Source of the DNA: JALHOM01 sp964615775
Lineage (GTDB): Bacteria; Patescibacteriota; Saccharimonadia; Saccharimonadales; 2-12-FULL-41-12
Assembly: GCA_964615775.1 (NCBI GenBank)
Contig: CAZTQB010000004.1
Location: forward strand, 16,271 to 80,270
Direction of reading: 5' to 3'
Length of the DNA stretch: 64,000 nucleotides
Position 1 is the stretch's first letter, and each line of letters starts with the position of its first letter. Made by a program: the position numbers and the translations under genes. Shown here in pieces: positions 7,654 through 16,012 of this stretch. The notes below the pieces were generated by a model. The model was given only the letters and a program-made list of their open reading frames with translations, had not been told where the DNA came from and ran no database searches.

Positions 7654-8274
7654 TACTTGCTTGTAGGCTTTTTCTAGTACCTTAAAGTCATTGCCGGCAG
7701 ATCCGTTGGACGAGGATTTTACTTCAATCTGGTAGTCTTCTAAGTTTTTATTGATTAAGTTGAGTAAAGTTTCGTCATAGCGGCCACTTTTTTCTGCACT
7801 GGCTAGTAGTTGGTCGGATTCTTTATTTCGACTTGATGATAATTGCTTAGATAGATCTTTACCCTTGATACCGCGTTTTTCTAGTCGGCCCATCAGTTCT
7901 TTTTGGGAAGTTTCTAAGGCTAATTTGGTAGTTAGGGCATAGGCTTTTGTGTCAAAATTTTTTGCCTTGGTGTCGGCTAAACCGCTAAGACGGATGATTT
8001 CAGTTTGTTTTTTGGCTAGCTCAACATAGCTTTGGCTTCGATTTTTGTCGTCGCTACTTAATATTTTGATAAAAACAGAGATTATAACTATTAGTAACAC
8101 CACCACAACGCCCAGTAAAATGAATTTACTGGCTTTACCATTTGGCAGTGGTAATTTGCGTGCTGGTTGATTGGAATTATCGGTGATAAACGAATATGGA
8201 TTTGAGTTTTCAGGTGTAGCTGGGGAGCTATTGCTAACTGGCGGGCTTGGGTTATTTTGATTGTTTGGATACAT
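7627..8274 (-). CDS. Single-pass membrane protein of unknown function
   Basis: This 215-residue protein has an Asn/Pro/Ser-rich cytosolic N-terminus (about 1-47), one strong membrane helix (about 49-70, FILLGVVVVLLIVIISVFI) and a probably extracellular, helical C-terminal domain of about 145 residues rich in Lys, Ser, Leu and Gln. No enzymatic motif is seen and the family is not recognised. The architecture is repeated by several other unknown genes in this window. The -10-like TAAAAT ends 6 nt before the ATG. The gene overlaps the 3' end of the convergent yjbR-like gene by 27 nt. Confidence 0.78.
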   Translation of the reverse strand: MYPNNQNNPSPPVSNSSPATPENSNPYSFITDNSNQPARKLPLPNGKASKFILLGVVVVLLIVIISVFIKILSSDDKNRSQSYVELAKKQTEIIRLSGLADTKAKNFDTKAYALTTKLALETSQKELMGRLEKRGIKGKDLSKQLSSSRNKESDQLLASAEKSGRYDETLLNLINKNLEDYQIEVKSSSNGSAGNDFKVLEKAYKQVSVLQATSN

Positions 8275-8280
8275 AACCTT

Positions 8281-8286
8281 ATTTTA
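8281..8286 (-). promoter_or_regulatory. -10 box of predicted leaderless promoter for the 7627-8274 gene
   Basis: On the minus strand TAAAAT lies 6 nt before the ATG (complement of 8272-8274). An AAGG is only 2 nt from the ATG, too close for a normal SD. Confidence 0.45.
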
Positions 8287-8339
8287 CAACAGATCTGGGT
8301 GTTTCGGCCATAGATTAGGTGATATCTACCGCTAACCTC

Positions 8340-8345
8340 TATAAT
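8340..8345 (+). promoter_or_regulatory. -10 box of predicted leaderless dnaG promoter
   Basis: TATAAT at 8340-8345 ends 6 nt before the ATG at 8352. This favours ATG 8352 over the in-frame GTG at 8319, which lies upstream of the promoter. Confidence 0.65.
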
Positions 8346-8351
8346 AAATGT

Positions 8352-10097
8352 ATGGATGCGGTCAGTGAGGTCAAAGCTCGACTAAATATTGAAGATGTGA
8401 TTGCTGAATATGTTAGCTTAAAGCGGGCTGGTAAAAATTACAAAGGCCTTAGTCCATTTACGTCGGAGAAAACACCAAGTTTTGTGGTTAGTCCTGATAA
8501 GCAAATATGGCATGATTTTAGCTCTGGTAGGGGTGGCGATATGTTTAGCTTTGTTCAAGAAGTTGAAGGTTTAGACTTTAGAGCAACTTTAGAGCTATTG
8601 GCTCGCAAAGCCGGAGTTGACCTTGATAAGTACCAGAAATCTCCTGGTAATCGCATCGACAAAGACCGACTTTATGAAATTTTAGAAAAAACTACTAAAT
8701 TTTACCAGGCTAACTTACTGGCTAATCGACAAGCTCTGAACTACATAGTCAGAAAACGTGGTTTTAACAAGCAAACTTTGATTGACTTTAGACTGGGATA
8801 TAGTCCAAATAATGGTGCCGCTTTGGTAAAATTTTTGACCAAAGAAGACTATTCTATAAAAGAGATCAGCATGGCTGGTTTGACGAGCCAAAGACGAGTT
8901 GGGCTAGGAGACATGTTCAGAGGGCGGATTATGATACCGCTTGCTGATCAGTTTGGCAAAACTATTGGTTTCACGGCCAGAATTTTGGAAGATAACCCTA
9001 ATGCACCGAAGTATATCAATACACCGTCGACTCCTCTGTACGATAAGTCAAGGCATGTTTATGGGCTACACTTAGCAAAGAAGGCCATTCAAGCCTCGAA
9101 ATTTAGTGTGCTTGCTGAAGGTAATTTAGATGTAATAAGCTCACATCAGGCTGGAGTTAAAAATGTGGTGGCGACGGCTGGCACTGCTTTAACACTGGCT
9201 CAGCTTAAAACACTCGGGCGATTTTCGCCTGATGTACGCTTAGCATTTGATGAGGACAGAGCTGGTATAGCTGCTAGCGAAAGAGCAATTCCACTTGCTT
9301 CACAGGCTAACGTGCGGCTGAGTGTAGTGACAATCCCAAATGGTAAAGATCCTGATGAGTTAATTCGTCAAGATGCTCAACTTTGGCAAGAAGTAATCGA
9401 GAAGTCAGAATACGCTATTGATTGGCTATTTAATCAACATCTTAAAACGATCGATACTGATTCAATTGAGGGTAAAAAACAATTAGCAACGACGGTCTTA
9501 CCTGTACTGAGTGGCTTATCGAGCCAGATTGAGAAAGACCATTACATCTCTAGGTTAGCCGATCTGTTAAAAGTTGATAAAAGCTCAGTTATCTCTGAGC
9601 TGAGTGGAATGAAAGCGACTGAACCTGCTAGACGCCTAAAACAGGTTAAACCGATAAGAAACAATGACACAAATCAACAAGAACAGATTAAGGTGGGCGA
9701 TAGATTACTGACAATTCTGCTGATGATACCAAAAACTCGACAAATTTTACCAAAATTAGAGGAAAAGATGTTTGTGAGTGATAATGCTAGGCGGCTCCTC
9801 TTGTTTATAAAGTCTAATCCAGAGTTTAACGGTGACGTGAAAAATGCTAGAGACTTGAAAGTATTGAGTGAATATGTAAAAATTATTATATTACAATTTG
9901 AGGAACTATACGCCAAAGTCGACCCGTTAGATCTCCAAGATGAAATTGATCGACTATTTTCAAGGCTAGTTGAACTTTACGTAAAAGATCAAAAACACCA
10001 AATTATCGAAAAAATGAATAATGCCAAAGAGTCTGAGATGAATCAGTATCTCACAGAGGTGAAAAACCTTGATCAGCTCTTGAGCAGTCTTAAATAA
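8352..10097 (+). CDS. dnaG: DNA primase DnaG with a zinc-binding domain lacking all Zn ligands
   Basis: This 581-residue bacterial primase makes RNA primers for replication with the DnaB helicase. The N-terminal CHC2-type domain is recognisable (YKGLSPFTSEKTPSF, then KQIWHDFSSGRGGD), but the four zinc ligands are replaced by S34, T37, D55 and S58 with spacing preserved. The catalytic TOPRIM domain is intact, with the acidic AEGNLDVI motif (E256) and FDEDRAG (D300, D302). The C-terminal helicase-interaction region (about 430-581) is helical and divergent. The ATG at 8352 is chosen because TATAAT lies 6 nt before it. rpoD follows after 10 nt, the classic dnaG-rpoD arrangement without rpsU. Confidence 0.94.
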   Translation: MDAVSEVKARLNIEDVIAEYVSLKRAGKNYKGLSPFTSEKTPSFVVSPDKQIWHDFSSGRGGDMFSFVQEVEGLDFRATLELLARKAGVDLDKYQKSPGNRIDKDRLYEILEKTTKFYQANLLANRQALNYIVRKRGFNKQTLIDFRLGYSPNNGAALVKFLTKEDYSIKEISMAGLTSQRRVGLGDMFRGRIMIPLADQFGKTIGFTARILEDNPNAPKYINTPSTPLYDKSRHVYGLHLAKKAIQASKFSVLAEGNLDVISSHQAGVKNVVATAGTALTLAQLKTLGRFSPDVRLAFDEDRAGIAASERAIPLASQANVRLSVVTIPNGKDPDELIRQDAQLWQEVIEKSEYAIDWLFNQHLKTIDTDSIEGKKQLATTVLPVLSGLSSQIEKDHYISRLADLLKVDKSSVISELSGMKATEPARRLKQVKPIRNNDTNQQEQIKVGDRLLTILLMIPKTRQILPKLEEKMFVSDNARRLLLFIKSNPEFNGDVKNARDLKVLSEYVKIIILQFEELYAKVDPLDLQDEIDRLFSRLVELYVKDQKHQIIEKMNNAKESEMNQYLTEVKNLDQLLSSLK

Positions 10098-10107
10098 GGA
10101 GTAATGA

Positions 10108-11235
10108 ATGCCTAAAAAATCAGTAGAAAAGACGATTGATATTTCAATTGAGACAGTCAAGCAATTAGTTGAATCAGCCAAAAAGGCTGGTCGCATTGAC
10201 CAAGACGAGATTCAGAAAACTATCCCTGATTCTCCAAAAAACTCGAAATTATTAGATGAGCTGTACAAGCAGCTCAGTGAAGAAAAAATAGTTGTTACTA
10301 CGACAGATGAGGAAGAACCTAGCTCGACCGTTGAATTTACTGATGAGTGGACCGACGAAGAAGACGAAGAGGTGGTTTTGAATGATAAAGACTATATGGA
10401 CGATATTGCTGATGATTCAGTGCGTCTTTACTTGCGTGAAATAGGAAAAATTCCTTTGCTTAAGACCGATGAGGAGTTAGAGCTTGCTCACCGAGTAGTG
10501 GCAGGTGATAAAGATGCTAAGGATAAGATGGCTGAAGCTAACATGCGTTTAGTGGTATCGATTGCTAAACGCTATGTCGGGCGTGGACTTGATTTACTAG
10601 ATCTAATCCAAGAGGGTAATACAGGGCTACTTCGGGCAGTTGAGAAATTTGATCCGGATAAAGGTTTTAAATTCTCTACTTATGCTACCTGGTGGATTCG
10701 TCAGGCGATAACTAGGGCAATAGCTGACCAGGCTAGAGTGATTAGGATTCCGGTGCATATGTTTGAAACTATTAACAAGCTGCTTCGGACTCAACGTCGC
10801 TTAACCCAGGAGTTAAACCGTGAACCGACCAATGAAGAGATAGCAAAAGCTATGGAAATGGAAGTCGATAAAGTTGAACATATTATGAAAATCAAACAAG
10901 ATATTCATTCGCTCGACGCTTCTGTTCGTGATGATGAAGAAGATAGTGTGTTGGGTGATTTTATCGAGGACGAAGACACAATTAGCCCAGAAGAATCGGC
11001 CACCAACCAGTTACTTAAAGAGCAAGTTAAAGATATGCTTGGAGGTTTGTCTGACCGTGAACAAAAGATTTTGAAACTACGATTTGGCCTAGAAGATGGT
11101 AAAAACCATACTTTAGAAGAAGTCGGTCAAGAATTTAGCGTTACTCGTGAACGAATTCGTCAGATTGAAGCCAAGGCACTGGCCAAACTGCGTAAACACA
11201 AAGATGCTCGCAAACTCCACGACTACATCAAGTAA
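10108..11235 (+). CDS. rpoD: Primary RNA polymerase sigma factor (sigma-70)
   Basis: This 375-residue protein has a short region 1.1-like N-terminus and an acidic linker, region 1.2 (DSVRLYLREIGKIPLL), regions 2.1-2.4 including MRLVVSIAKRYVGRGLD and YATWWIRQAITRAI, region 3, and region 4.2 with the helix-turn-helix LEEVGQEFSVTRERIRQIE. It directs RNA polymerase to -35/-10 promoters. Region 2.4 is canonical, consistent with the TATAAT-like boxes throughout this window. A clear SD (AAGGAG) precedes the ATG, so unlike dnaG this gene has a conventional ribosome-binding site. Confidence 0.97.
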   Translation: MPKKSVEKTIDISIETVKQLVESAKKAGRIDQDEIQKTIPDSPKNSKLLDELYKQLSEEKIVVTTTDEEEPSSTVEFTDEWTDEEDEEVVLNDKDYMDDIADDSVRLYLREIGKIPLLKTDEELELAHRVVAGDKDAKDKMAEANMRLVVSIAKRYVGRGLDLLDLIQEGNTGLLRAVEKFDPDKGFKFSTYATWWIRQAITRAIADQARVIRIPVHMFETINKLLRTQRRLTQELNREPTNEEIAKAMEMEVDKVEHIMKIKQDIHSLDASVRDDEEDSVLGDFIEDEDTISPEESATNQLLKEQVKDMLGGLSDREQKILKLRFGLEDGKNHTLEEVGQEFSVTRERIRQIEAKALAKLRKHKDARKLHDYIK

Positions 11236-11241
11236 ATTTGA

Positions 11242-11247
11242 TATCAT
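11242..11247 (+). promoter_or_regulatory. Possible -10 box for the P-loop kinase gene
   Basis: TATCAT at 11242-11247 (preceded by TTGA) ends 6 nt before the ATG at 11254. No SD is present. It may be an internal promoter of the rpoD operon. Confidence 0.4.
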
Positions 11248-11253
11248 ATAACT

Positions 11254-11841
11254 ATGATAATTGGGTTAGCAGGTACACTTAATGCCGGTAAAGATAGCTT
11301 AGGTAATTTATTAGCTAAGCAGTACGGTTTTTTGCATATCTCTACCTCTGACATGATTCGCGAGATGAAACGTCGTGAATATGGTGATGGTGCGGAGTCT
11401 TTATTGGTTCGCAACGACCCGTATATTAATAAGTTGAGAGATGAACGCGGACCTGGGTTTTTAGTTGATGCCGTTTATGCTGATTGGCAAGCTGATAAAA
11501 AAAGATACCCAAAAGGCTGTATTGCTAGTGCAATTCGGGCAATTGGTGAGGCCGAGACAATCCATAGGTTGGGCGGCAAGATAGTTTTTGTCGATGCTGA
11601 TCCCAATATTCGTTACCAGAGGTCAATTGCACGTATGCGTGACGAAGGTGATAATAAAACTTTTGACGAGTTTATGGCGGCGGAGCGGAGCGAGGTTGAC
11701 GCTAATCCAAGCGATAAATCTGTTCAAAATTTGACTGCCATGAAACAGATGTCTGATGTGATTATCGATAATAATTTTGGCAATGTAGAAGATTTTTTGG
11801 TTGCGGCGGAACGTACGCTTAAATCTGCCGGTATTTTATAG
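11254..11841 (+). CDS. P-loop nucleotide kinase-like protein (dephospho-CoA/adenylate kinase-like)
   Basis: This 195-residue protein begins with a P-loop (GLAGTLNAGKDSLG, residues 4-17), where Asp follows the P-loop Lys before Ser. A short-chain kinase fold follows: HISTSDMIREMKRREYG resembles the LID/NMP-binding segments of adenylate-kinase-like enzymes, IVFVDADPNIRYQRS is the usual strand after which the adenine pocket forms, and VIIDNN lies near the C-terminus. This pattern is shared by archaeal-type dephospho-CoA kinase-like and nucleoside monophosphate kinase-like proteins. The substrate cannot be assigned. It sits between rpoD and a polyprenyl synthase gene. Confidence 0.7.
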   Translation: MIIGLAGTLNAGKDSLGNLLAKQYGFLHISTSDMIREMKRREYGDGAESLLVRNDPYINKLRDERGPGFLVDAVYADWQADKKRYPKGCIASAIRAIGEAETIHRLGGKIVFVDADPNIRYQRSIARMRDEGDNKTFDEFMAAERSEVDANPSDKSVQNLTAMKQMSDVIIDNNFGNVEDFLVAAERTLKSAGIL

Positions 11842-11846
11842 TACTT

Positions 11847-12914
11847 ATGGCACATGCTTCTTTAACCGAGTACAAAAATAGAGTTGATTTGGCAATTGAG
11901 TCTTACTGTCGTGAACTTTTAGCTACTACCAAGCAAAATTTTGGTTCAGAGGCTAAGTTGGTGGCTAGCGAATTTTGCAAATTTCTAGCAAGAGGCGGTA
12001 AACGTATAAGGGGTAGTTTGGTGATTTTTAGCTATCAGGCTAGCGGCGGTAAAGATAACCAGGCTATTAATCAGGTGGCTCTCGCAGTTGAGTTGATGCA
12101 CGCCTATATTTTGGCAATCGATGACATTCAAGATAAAAGCGAACTACGACGTGGTGAGCTAACTCTACATAAAAAGTTTGAACACATTGCCAAAAATAGA
12201 GAAATAAACGATTCTCAACAGTTTGGGCTGTCACTAGCATTAAATGCTGCTTTGGTTGGATCGCATGAGGCAAATCGAATTATGCTTGAACAAGATTTTA
12301 TTCCGAAAGACCTATTACTTGCAGTAAAAGAGTTAAATTCTGTCATGGTATCAACTTCACATGGCCAAACATTAGATATTATTAATCAAAGTACCAATGA
12401 GCCTGTGTCTGAAGAAGATGTAAGTACGGTTCATGAGTTAAAAACTGCTCATTATACAATTTATTGCCCACTTGTTATCGGCATGATTTTGGCTGGTAAG
12501 GCTGATCAAGCAAAGCTTTTGAGTAACTTTGCACTACATCTTGGCAAGTTGTTCCAAATAACAGATGACATTATAGGAGTATTTGGCTCTAAGCAGACTG
12601 GCAAAAACAATTTAGATGATATCAAGGAAGGTAAGGCAACTCTTCTCAGTACCTATACTATTAACAACCTAGCAAATGGCCAAAAAAATCGTTTTTTGGA
12701 GTTATTAGGCAAACCTAATATCACACAGGAAGAATTTATAGAAGCTCGTGATCTAATCCAGCAAAGCGGTTCTTTGGAATACTCTAGGCAGCTTGCCAAA
12801 AAAGAGCATGATGAAGCTATAAAATCTCTTCATGAACTAAAAGTTATCTGGTCCAAGGATGACATTGATTTTCTGATTGCATTAACCGGCCAAATTCTCT
12901 CTCGCCAAGCCTAA
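11847..12914 (+). CDS. Polyprenyl (geranylgeranyl/farnesyl-type) diphosphate synthase
   Basis: This 355-residue trans-isoprenyl diphosphate synthase has RGGKRIRGSL near the start, the first aspartate-rich motif DDIQD (D92, D93, D96) followed by ELRRG, and the second motif QITDDIIGVFG followed by DDIKEGKATLL. The GVFG form of the second motif is common in actinobacterial and archaeal-type synthases. It condenses IPP onto allylic diphosphates to make a C15-C20 or longer chain for lipid carriers. No other isoprenoid gene is in the window, so precursors may come from elsewhere in the genome or from a host (inference). Chain length is not predicted. Confidence 0.9.
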   Translation: MAHASLTEYKNRVDLAIESYCRELLATTKQNFGSEAKLVASEFCKFLARGGKRIRGSLVIFSYQASGGKDNQAINQVALAVELMHAYILAIDDIQDKSELRRGELTLHKKFEHIAKNREINDSQQFGLSLALNAALVGSHEANRIMLEQDFIPKDLLLAVKELNSVMVSTSHGQTLDIINQSTNEPVSEEDVSTVHELKTAHYTIYCPLVIGMILAGKADQAKLLSNFALHLGKLFQITDDIIGVFGSKQTGKNNLDDIKEGKATLLSTYTINNLANGQKNRFLELLGKPNITQEEFIEARDLIQQSGSLEYSRQLAKKEHDEAIKSLHELKVIWSKDDIDFLIALTGQILSRQA

Positions 12915-12937
12915 CCTTAAAGTCAATCTGCTTTGGC

Positions 12938-12956
12938 AAACTTAGGTAAGTTTTTG
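12938..12956 (+). terminator. Weak possible terminator after the polyprenyl synthase gene
   Basis: AAACTT at 12938-12943 and AAGTTT at 12948-12953 can form a 6-bp, AT-rich stem with a 4-nt loop followed by TTTG. The rest of the 129-nt gap to polA shows only an AT-rich stretch and the polA -10 box. Confidence 0.3.
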
Positions 12957-13030
12957 TAGTAGGGATCCTTTCTTTATATTTTTAAATATTTACTAACTCA
13001 GAATCTTTATATGTAGCTTCTATTAGGTGT

Positions 13031-13036
13031 TATAAT
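13031..13036 (+). promoter_or_regulatory. -10 box of predicted leaderless polA promoter
   Basis: TATAAT at 13031-13036 (preceded by GGTGT) ends 7 nt before the ATG at 13044. No SD and no clear -35 are present. Confidence 0.65.
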
Positions 13037-13043
13037 CTGGCTT

Positions 13044-15683
13044 ATGAAGCGGCTAGTGGTGATTGATGGCAAAAGTGTATTTTATCGTGGCTATTATGCC
13101 ATGTCTGGCCTTAGTACTAAAGACGGTATACCAACTGGTGGAGTTTATGGTTTTGCGGTCATGGCTCTAGAAGTAATAAAGCGTCTTAGGCCAGACTATG
13201 TCTGTGTGGCTTGGGATAAGCCAAAGACCAATATACGTAAACGTCTAGCAATTTACGCCGATTATAAGGCCGGTCGGAAACCAGCACCTGATGATTTTTA
13301 TGCTCAGATACCCCTGTTGCATGAACTTCTAGATGCTTTTAGTTGGCCACTCTATGAATGTGACGACTATGAGGCTGATGATATTATGGGAACTCTAGCA
13401 CTCAAGGCTAGTGAACAAAATATTGAGACTATTTTGGTTACTTCGGATCTGGATATGCTGCAGCTAGTAAACAGCAAGGTGAAGGTATATGCTCTAAAAA
13501 AAGGCTTAAGTAATATTGAAGAATACCACCCTGAAAGTTTCACGCTTAAGTACAGCATACGGCCAGATCAATTCGTAGACCTTAAGGCTTTAAAAGGTGA
13601 TAGCTCTGATAATATTCCTGGTGTGCCGGGTATTGGCGAAAAAGGTGGTATAAAATTATTACAGGATTTTGAGACTCTTGATGGTATATATGAAAATATC
13701 GAGCTAATCAGTGGCTCGACCCATAAAAAGCTGGTTGATGGCAAAGATTCTGCCTATATGAGCAAGCGGTTAGCAGAAATTTGGCTAGATGCTCCTGTTG
13801 AGCTAGATCTTAAGGCAAAAGATGTTACGGATTGTGATAGTAGCAAAGTTATGAACGTCTTAAAGAAGCTAGAGTTCCGTAGCCTAATGCGTCAACTGCC
13901 AGAGGTGATGAACGTGCAAATTGACGAGACTTTGCCAACTGAAAAAAATTTTGATTTAAGTCTTGGCAAACTAGAATTAATAGATGCAGATGATAAACTG
14001 GCGAAATTAGCCACAAAAGACTGGCAAGAGCTGGTCATGTCTAGCTATGCTACTGGCAAAAATGGTAAAGGAGGTTTGTATTTGGTCATTGCTCCAAATA
14101 TTAAGCAAAACTATGTTATTGATCTGCAGAAAATTTCAACCAAAAAACTGCAAAGTAAACTAAAAAGCACACTAGAAGATCTTGAAGTCAAAAAAATTGG
14201 CTATGACCTAAAATCAACAATAAAAGTTTTATTTGAGCTAGGCATAAAAATTAAAAATATTGAACACGATGTGCATGTGGGAGCATTTTTATTAAATAGT
14301 GTTCGACGGGAACAGTCCTTGACGGACTTAGCCAGGACCGATCTTGGTTATGATGGGGGAGGACTAGATGGTTTATCGCCCGAGGAGTTTTTGGAGCGAA
14401 GTCCGCAAATTATGTCGGCAATTCGTGGACTATATAATTTTCAGGCTGAGCAGATGAGCGAACTCACAGATATGATTACGTTAGCAGAGACAGTGGAGTT
14501 CCCGGTGATTCCAGTACTAGCAGACATGGAGTACAAAGGTATTAAACTAGAAGTGAATACTCTTAGAAAGCTTTCTAAACAGCTAGATGATGCCATTTCA
14601 GACCTTGAACAAACTATTTATGGATATGCTAATAGTGAGTTTAATATAGCCTCGCCGTCACAACTAGCGGATATATTGTATGGCAAGCTTAATTTGCCAA
14701 CTAATTTTATAAAAAAAGGCAAAACCGGTTATTCTACGGCTGCAAACGAGCTAGCGAAGTTGCGACATCTTCACCCTATAATTGACTGTATTAGTAATTT
14801 TAGAGAAGTTACTAAACTAAAAAATACCTATGTAGATACTTTGCCAAGTATGGTTGATGAGAACTCGCGGATTCATACGACTTTCAATATGACAACGGCT
14901 CAAACTGGTCGCTTGAGTAGTCTTGATCCAAACTTACAAAACATACCAGTTCGGACAGAACTAGGTAATAAAGTTCGAGAGGCTTTTGTGGCCGATAAGG
15001 CCAATGTGTTGATTAGTGCCGATTATAGCCAGTTTGAACTAAGGTTGGCGGCGGTGTTGGCAGATGACCAAGATATGATTAATAATTTTAACGAAGATAT
15101 TGATATTCATCGTCAAACTGCGGCTGAGATTTTGCGGATTAAGCCAGAAGAGGTGACTAAACAACAGAGATACGAGGCAAAGGCTGTAAATTTTGGTATT
15201 CTGTATGGTCAAGGTCCGCACGGATTAGCCGAAGGTACGGGTATGAGTTTTCAGGATGCTAAGTTTTTTATTGATCGGTATTTTGAAGTCCGACCTAAGC
15301 TAAAGGACTATATCGCTAAGACTCGTAAACAAGCAAGCGAACAAGGCTATGTCAAAACACTACTGGGTCGACGTCGGCCAACACCAGATGTCAGAAGTTC
15401 AAATTTTGTCTTACGCGAAGCGGCCTATCGGGCTGCTGTCAATATGCCAGTTCAGGGAACGGCTGCCGATCTAACCAAGTTAGCCATGGTAAAACTAGCC
15501 AAAAAACTAGATGACGATTGTCAAATGTTACTACAGATCCATGACAGTATTCTGATAGAGTGTCCCAAAACTAAGGCTGAGGGTGTAAGCCAAATGCTTA
15601 AAGATATAATGGAAGGTGTCTACAGTTTGCCTGTAAAACTTAAAGTAGATGTTGCTACTGCTCAAAACTGGGGTGAATTTTAG
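13044..15683 (+). CDS. polA: DNA polymerase I with inactive proofreading domain and unusual motif C
   Basis: This 879-residue family-A polymerase functions in repair and Okazaki maturation. The 5' nuclease domain (about 1-290) is intact, with YECDDYEADDIMG, TSDLDMLQL and GDSSDNIPGVPGIG. The 3'-5' exonuclease region (about 310-480) keeps the fold, but no DxE motif and no Y-x3-D motif are seen, so proofreading is probably lost, as in Taq. The polymerase domain has motif A DYSQFELR (D660; Phe replaces the usual Ile), the O-helix RYEAKAVNFGILYG (K713, F717, Y721), and motif C QIHDS (H833, D834, S835), where Ser replaces the near-universal Glu. A leaderless-type promoter precedes it. Confidence 0.96.
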   Translation: MKRLVVIDGKSVFYRGYYAMSGLSTKDGIPTGGVYGFAVMALEVIKRLRPDYVCVAWDKPKTNIRKRLAIYADYKAGRKPAPDDFYAQIPLLHELLDAFSWPLYECDDYEADDIMGTLALKASEQNIETILVTSDLDMLQLVNSKVKVYALKKGLSNIEEYHPESFTLKYSIRPDQFVDLKALKGDSSDNIPGVPGIGEKGGIKLLQDFETLDGIYENIELISGSTHKKLVDGKDSAYMSKRLAEIWLDAPVELDLKAKDVTDCDSSKVMNVLKKLEFRSLMRQLPEVMNVQIDETLPTEKNFDLSLGKLELIDADDKLAKLATKDWQELVMSSYATGKNGKGGLYLVIAPNIKQNYVIDLQKISTKKLQSKLKSTLEDLEVKKIGYDLKSTIKVLFELGIKIKNIEHDVHVGAFLLNSVRREQSLTDLARTDLGYDGGGLDGLSPEEFLERSPQIMSAIRGLYNFQAEQMSELTDMITLAETVEFPVIPVLADMEYKGIKLEVNTLRKLSKQLDDAISDLEQTIYGYANSEFNIASPSQLADILYGKLNLPTNFIKKGKTGYSTAANELAKLRHLHPIIDCISNFREVTKLKNTYVDTLPSMVDENSRIHTTFNMTTAQTGRLSSLDPNLQNIPVRTELGNKVREAFVADKANVLISADYSQFELRLAAVLADDQDMINNFNEDIDIHRQTAAEILRIKPEEVTKQQRYEAKAVNFGILYGQGPHGLAEGTGMSFQDAKFFIDRYFEVRPKLKDYIAKTRKQASEQGYVKTLLGRRRPTPDVRSSNFVLREAAYRAAVNMPVQGTAADLTKLAMVKLAKKLDDDCQMLLQIHDSILIECPKTKAEGVSQMLKDIMEGVYSLPVKLKVDVATAQNWGEF

Positions 15684-15706
15684 TAAATAAATCTAAAATT
15701 AAAATT

Positions 15707-15946
15707 TTATATAATTTTAATAATTATTTTGTGGGTATTACCAAAACTTCTTTGTAGTCTAAAAATCTGAAACCTTAGTGCATTTGCTGCTGATGCACCT
15801 TCTATATAAACAATAAAGTTTTGGCCGGTCATTCTGACTTTTGGAGTTTGGTCGATATGTTCCTGTACAAATTTTTTAATTTTATTTATTTCTGGCGGCT
15901 CAGAAAATCGTGAGTTATTTAGTAAATCGCCCAAAGAGTCTGCCAT
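15707..15946 (-). CDS. Small protein, possibly a DciA/DUF721-like domain
   Basis: No family is certain for this 79-residue protein. After a short acidic N-terminus, the order of segments (KFVQEHI helix, QNFIVYIEGASAANALRFQIFRLQR, then KIIIKII strand) resembles the minimal DUF721/DciA core. There, a strand with an alternating V/I pattern leads into SSAxAxELR and a helix, then a final strand of xIxI type. DciA recruits the replicative helicase in bacteria lacking DnaC-type loaders. The resemblance is by eye only. A TATAAT box ends 6 nt before the ATG with no SD. It is convergent with polA. Confidence 0.6.
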   Translation of the reverse strand: MADSLGDLLNNSRFSEPPEINKIKKFVQEHIDQTPKVRMTGQNFIVYIEGASAANALRFQIFRLQRSFGNTHKIIIKII

Positions 15947-15952
15947 GTAGCT

Positions 15953-15958
15953 ATTATA
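15953..15958 (-). promoter_or_regulatory. -10 box of predicted leaderless promoter for the 79-aa gene
   Basis: On the minus strand TATAAT (complement of ATTATA at 15953-15958) ends 6 nt before the ATG (complement of 15944-15946). No SD is present. Confidence 0.6.
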
Positions 15959-15997
15959 GCAATTGTGGCAATACTTGATTTTATATAGGATATGTAG

Positions 15998-16003
15998 TAT
16001 AAT
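15998..16003 (+). promoter_or_regulatory. -10 box upstream of the 196-aa membrane protein gene
   Basis: TATAAT at 15998-16003 (in GTAGTATAAT) ends 9 nt before the ATG at 16013. No SD is present. Confidence 0.55.
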
Positions 16004-16012
16004 AGTAGTAAT

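Noticed and set aside
8319..8351. GTG start for dnaG adding 11 residues
   Set aside because: The TATAAT box lies inside this stretch; family alignment starts at the ATG at 8352.
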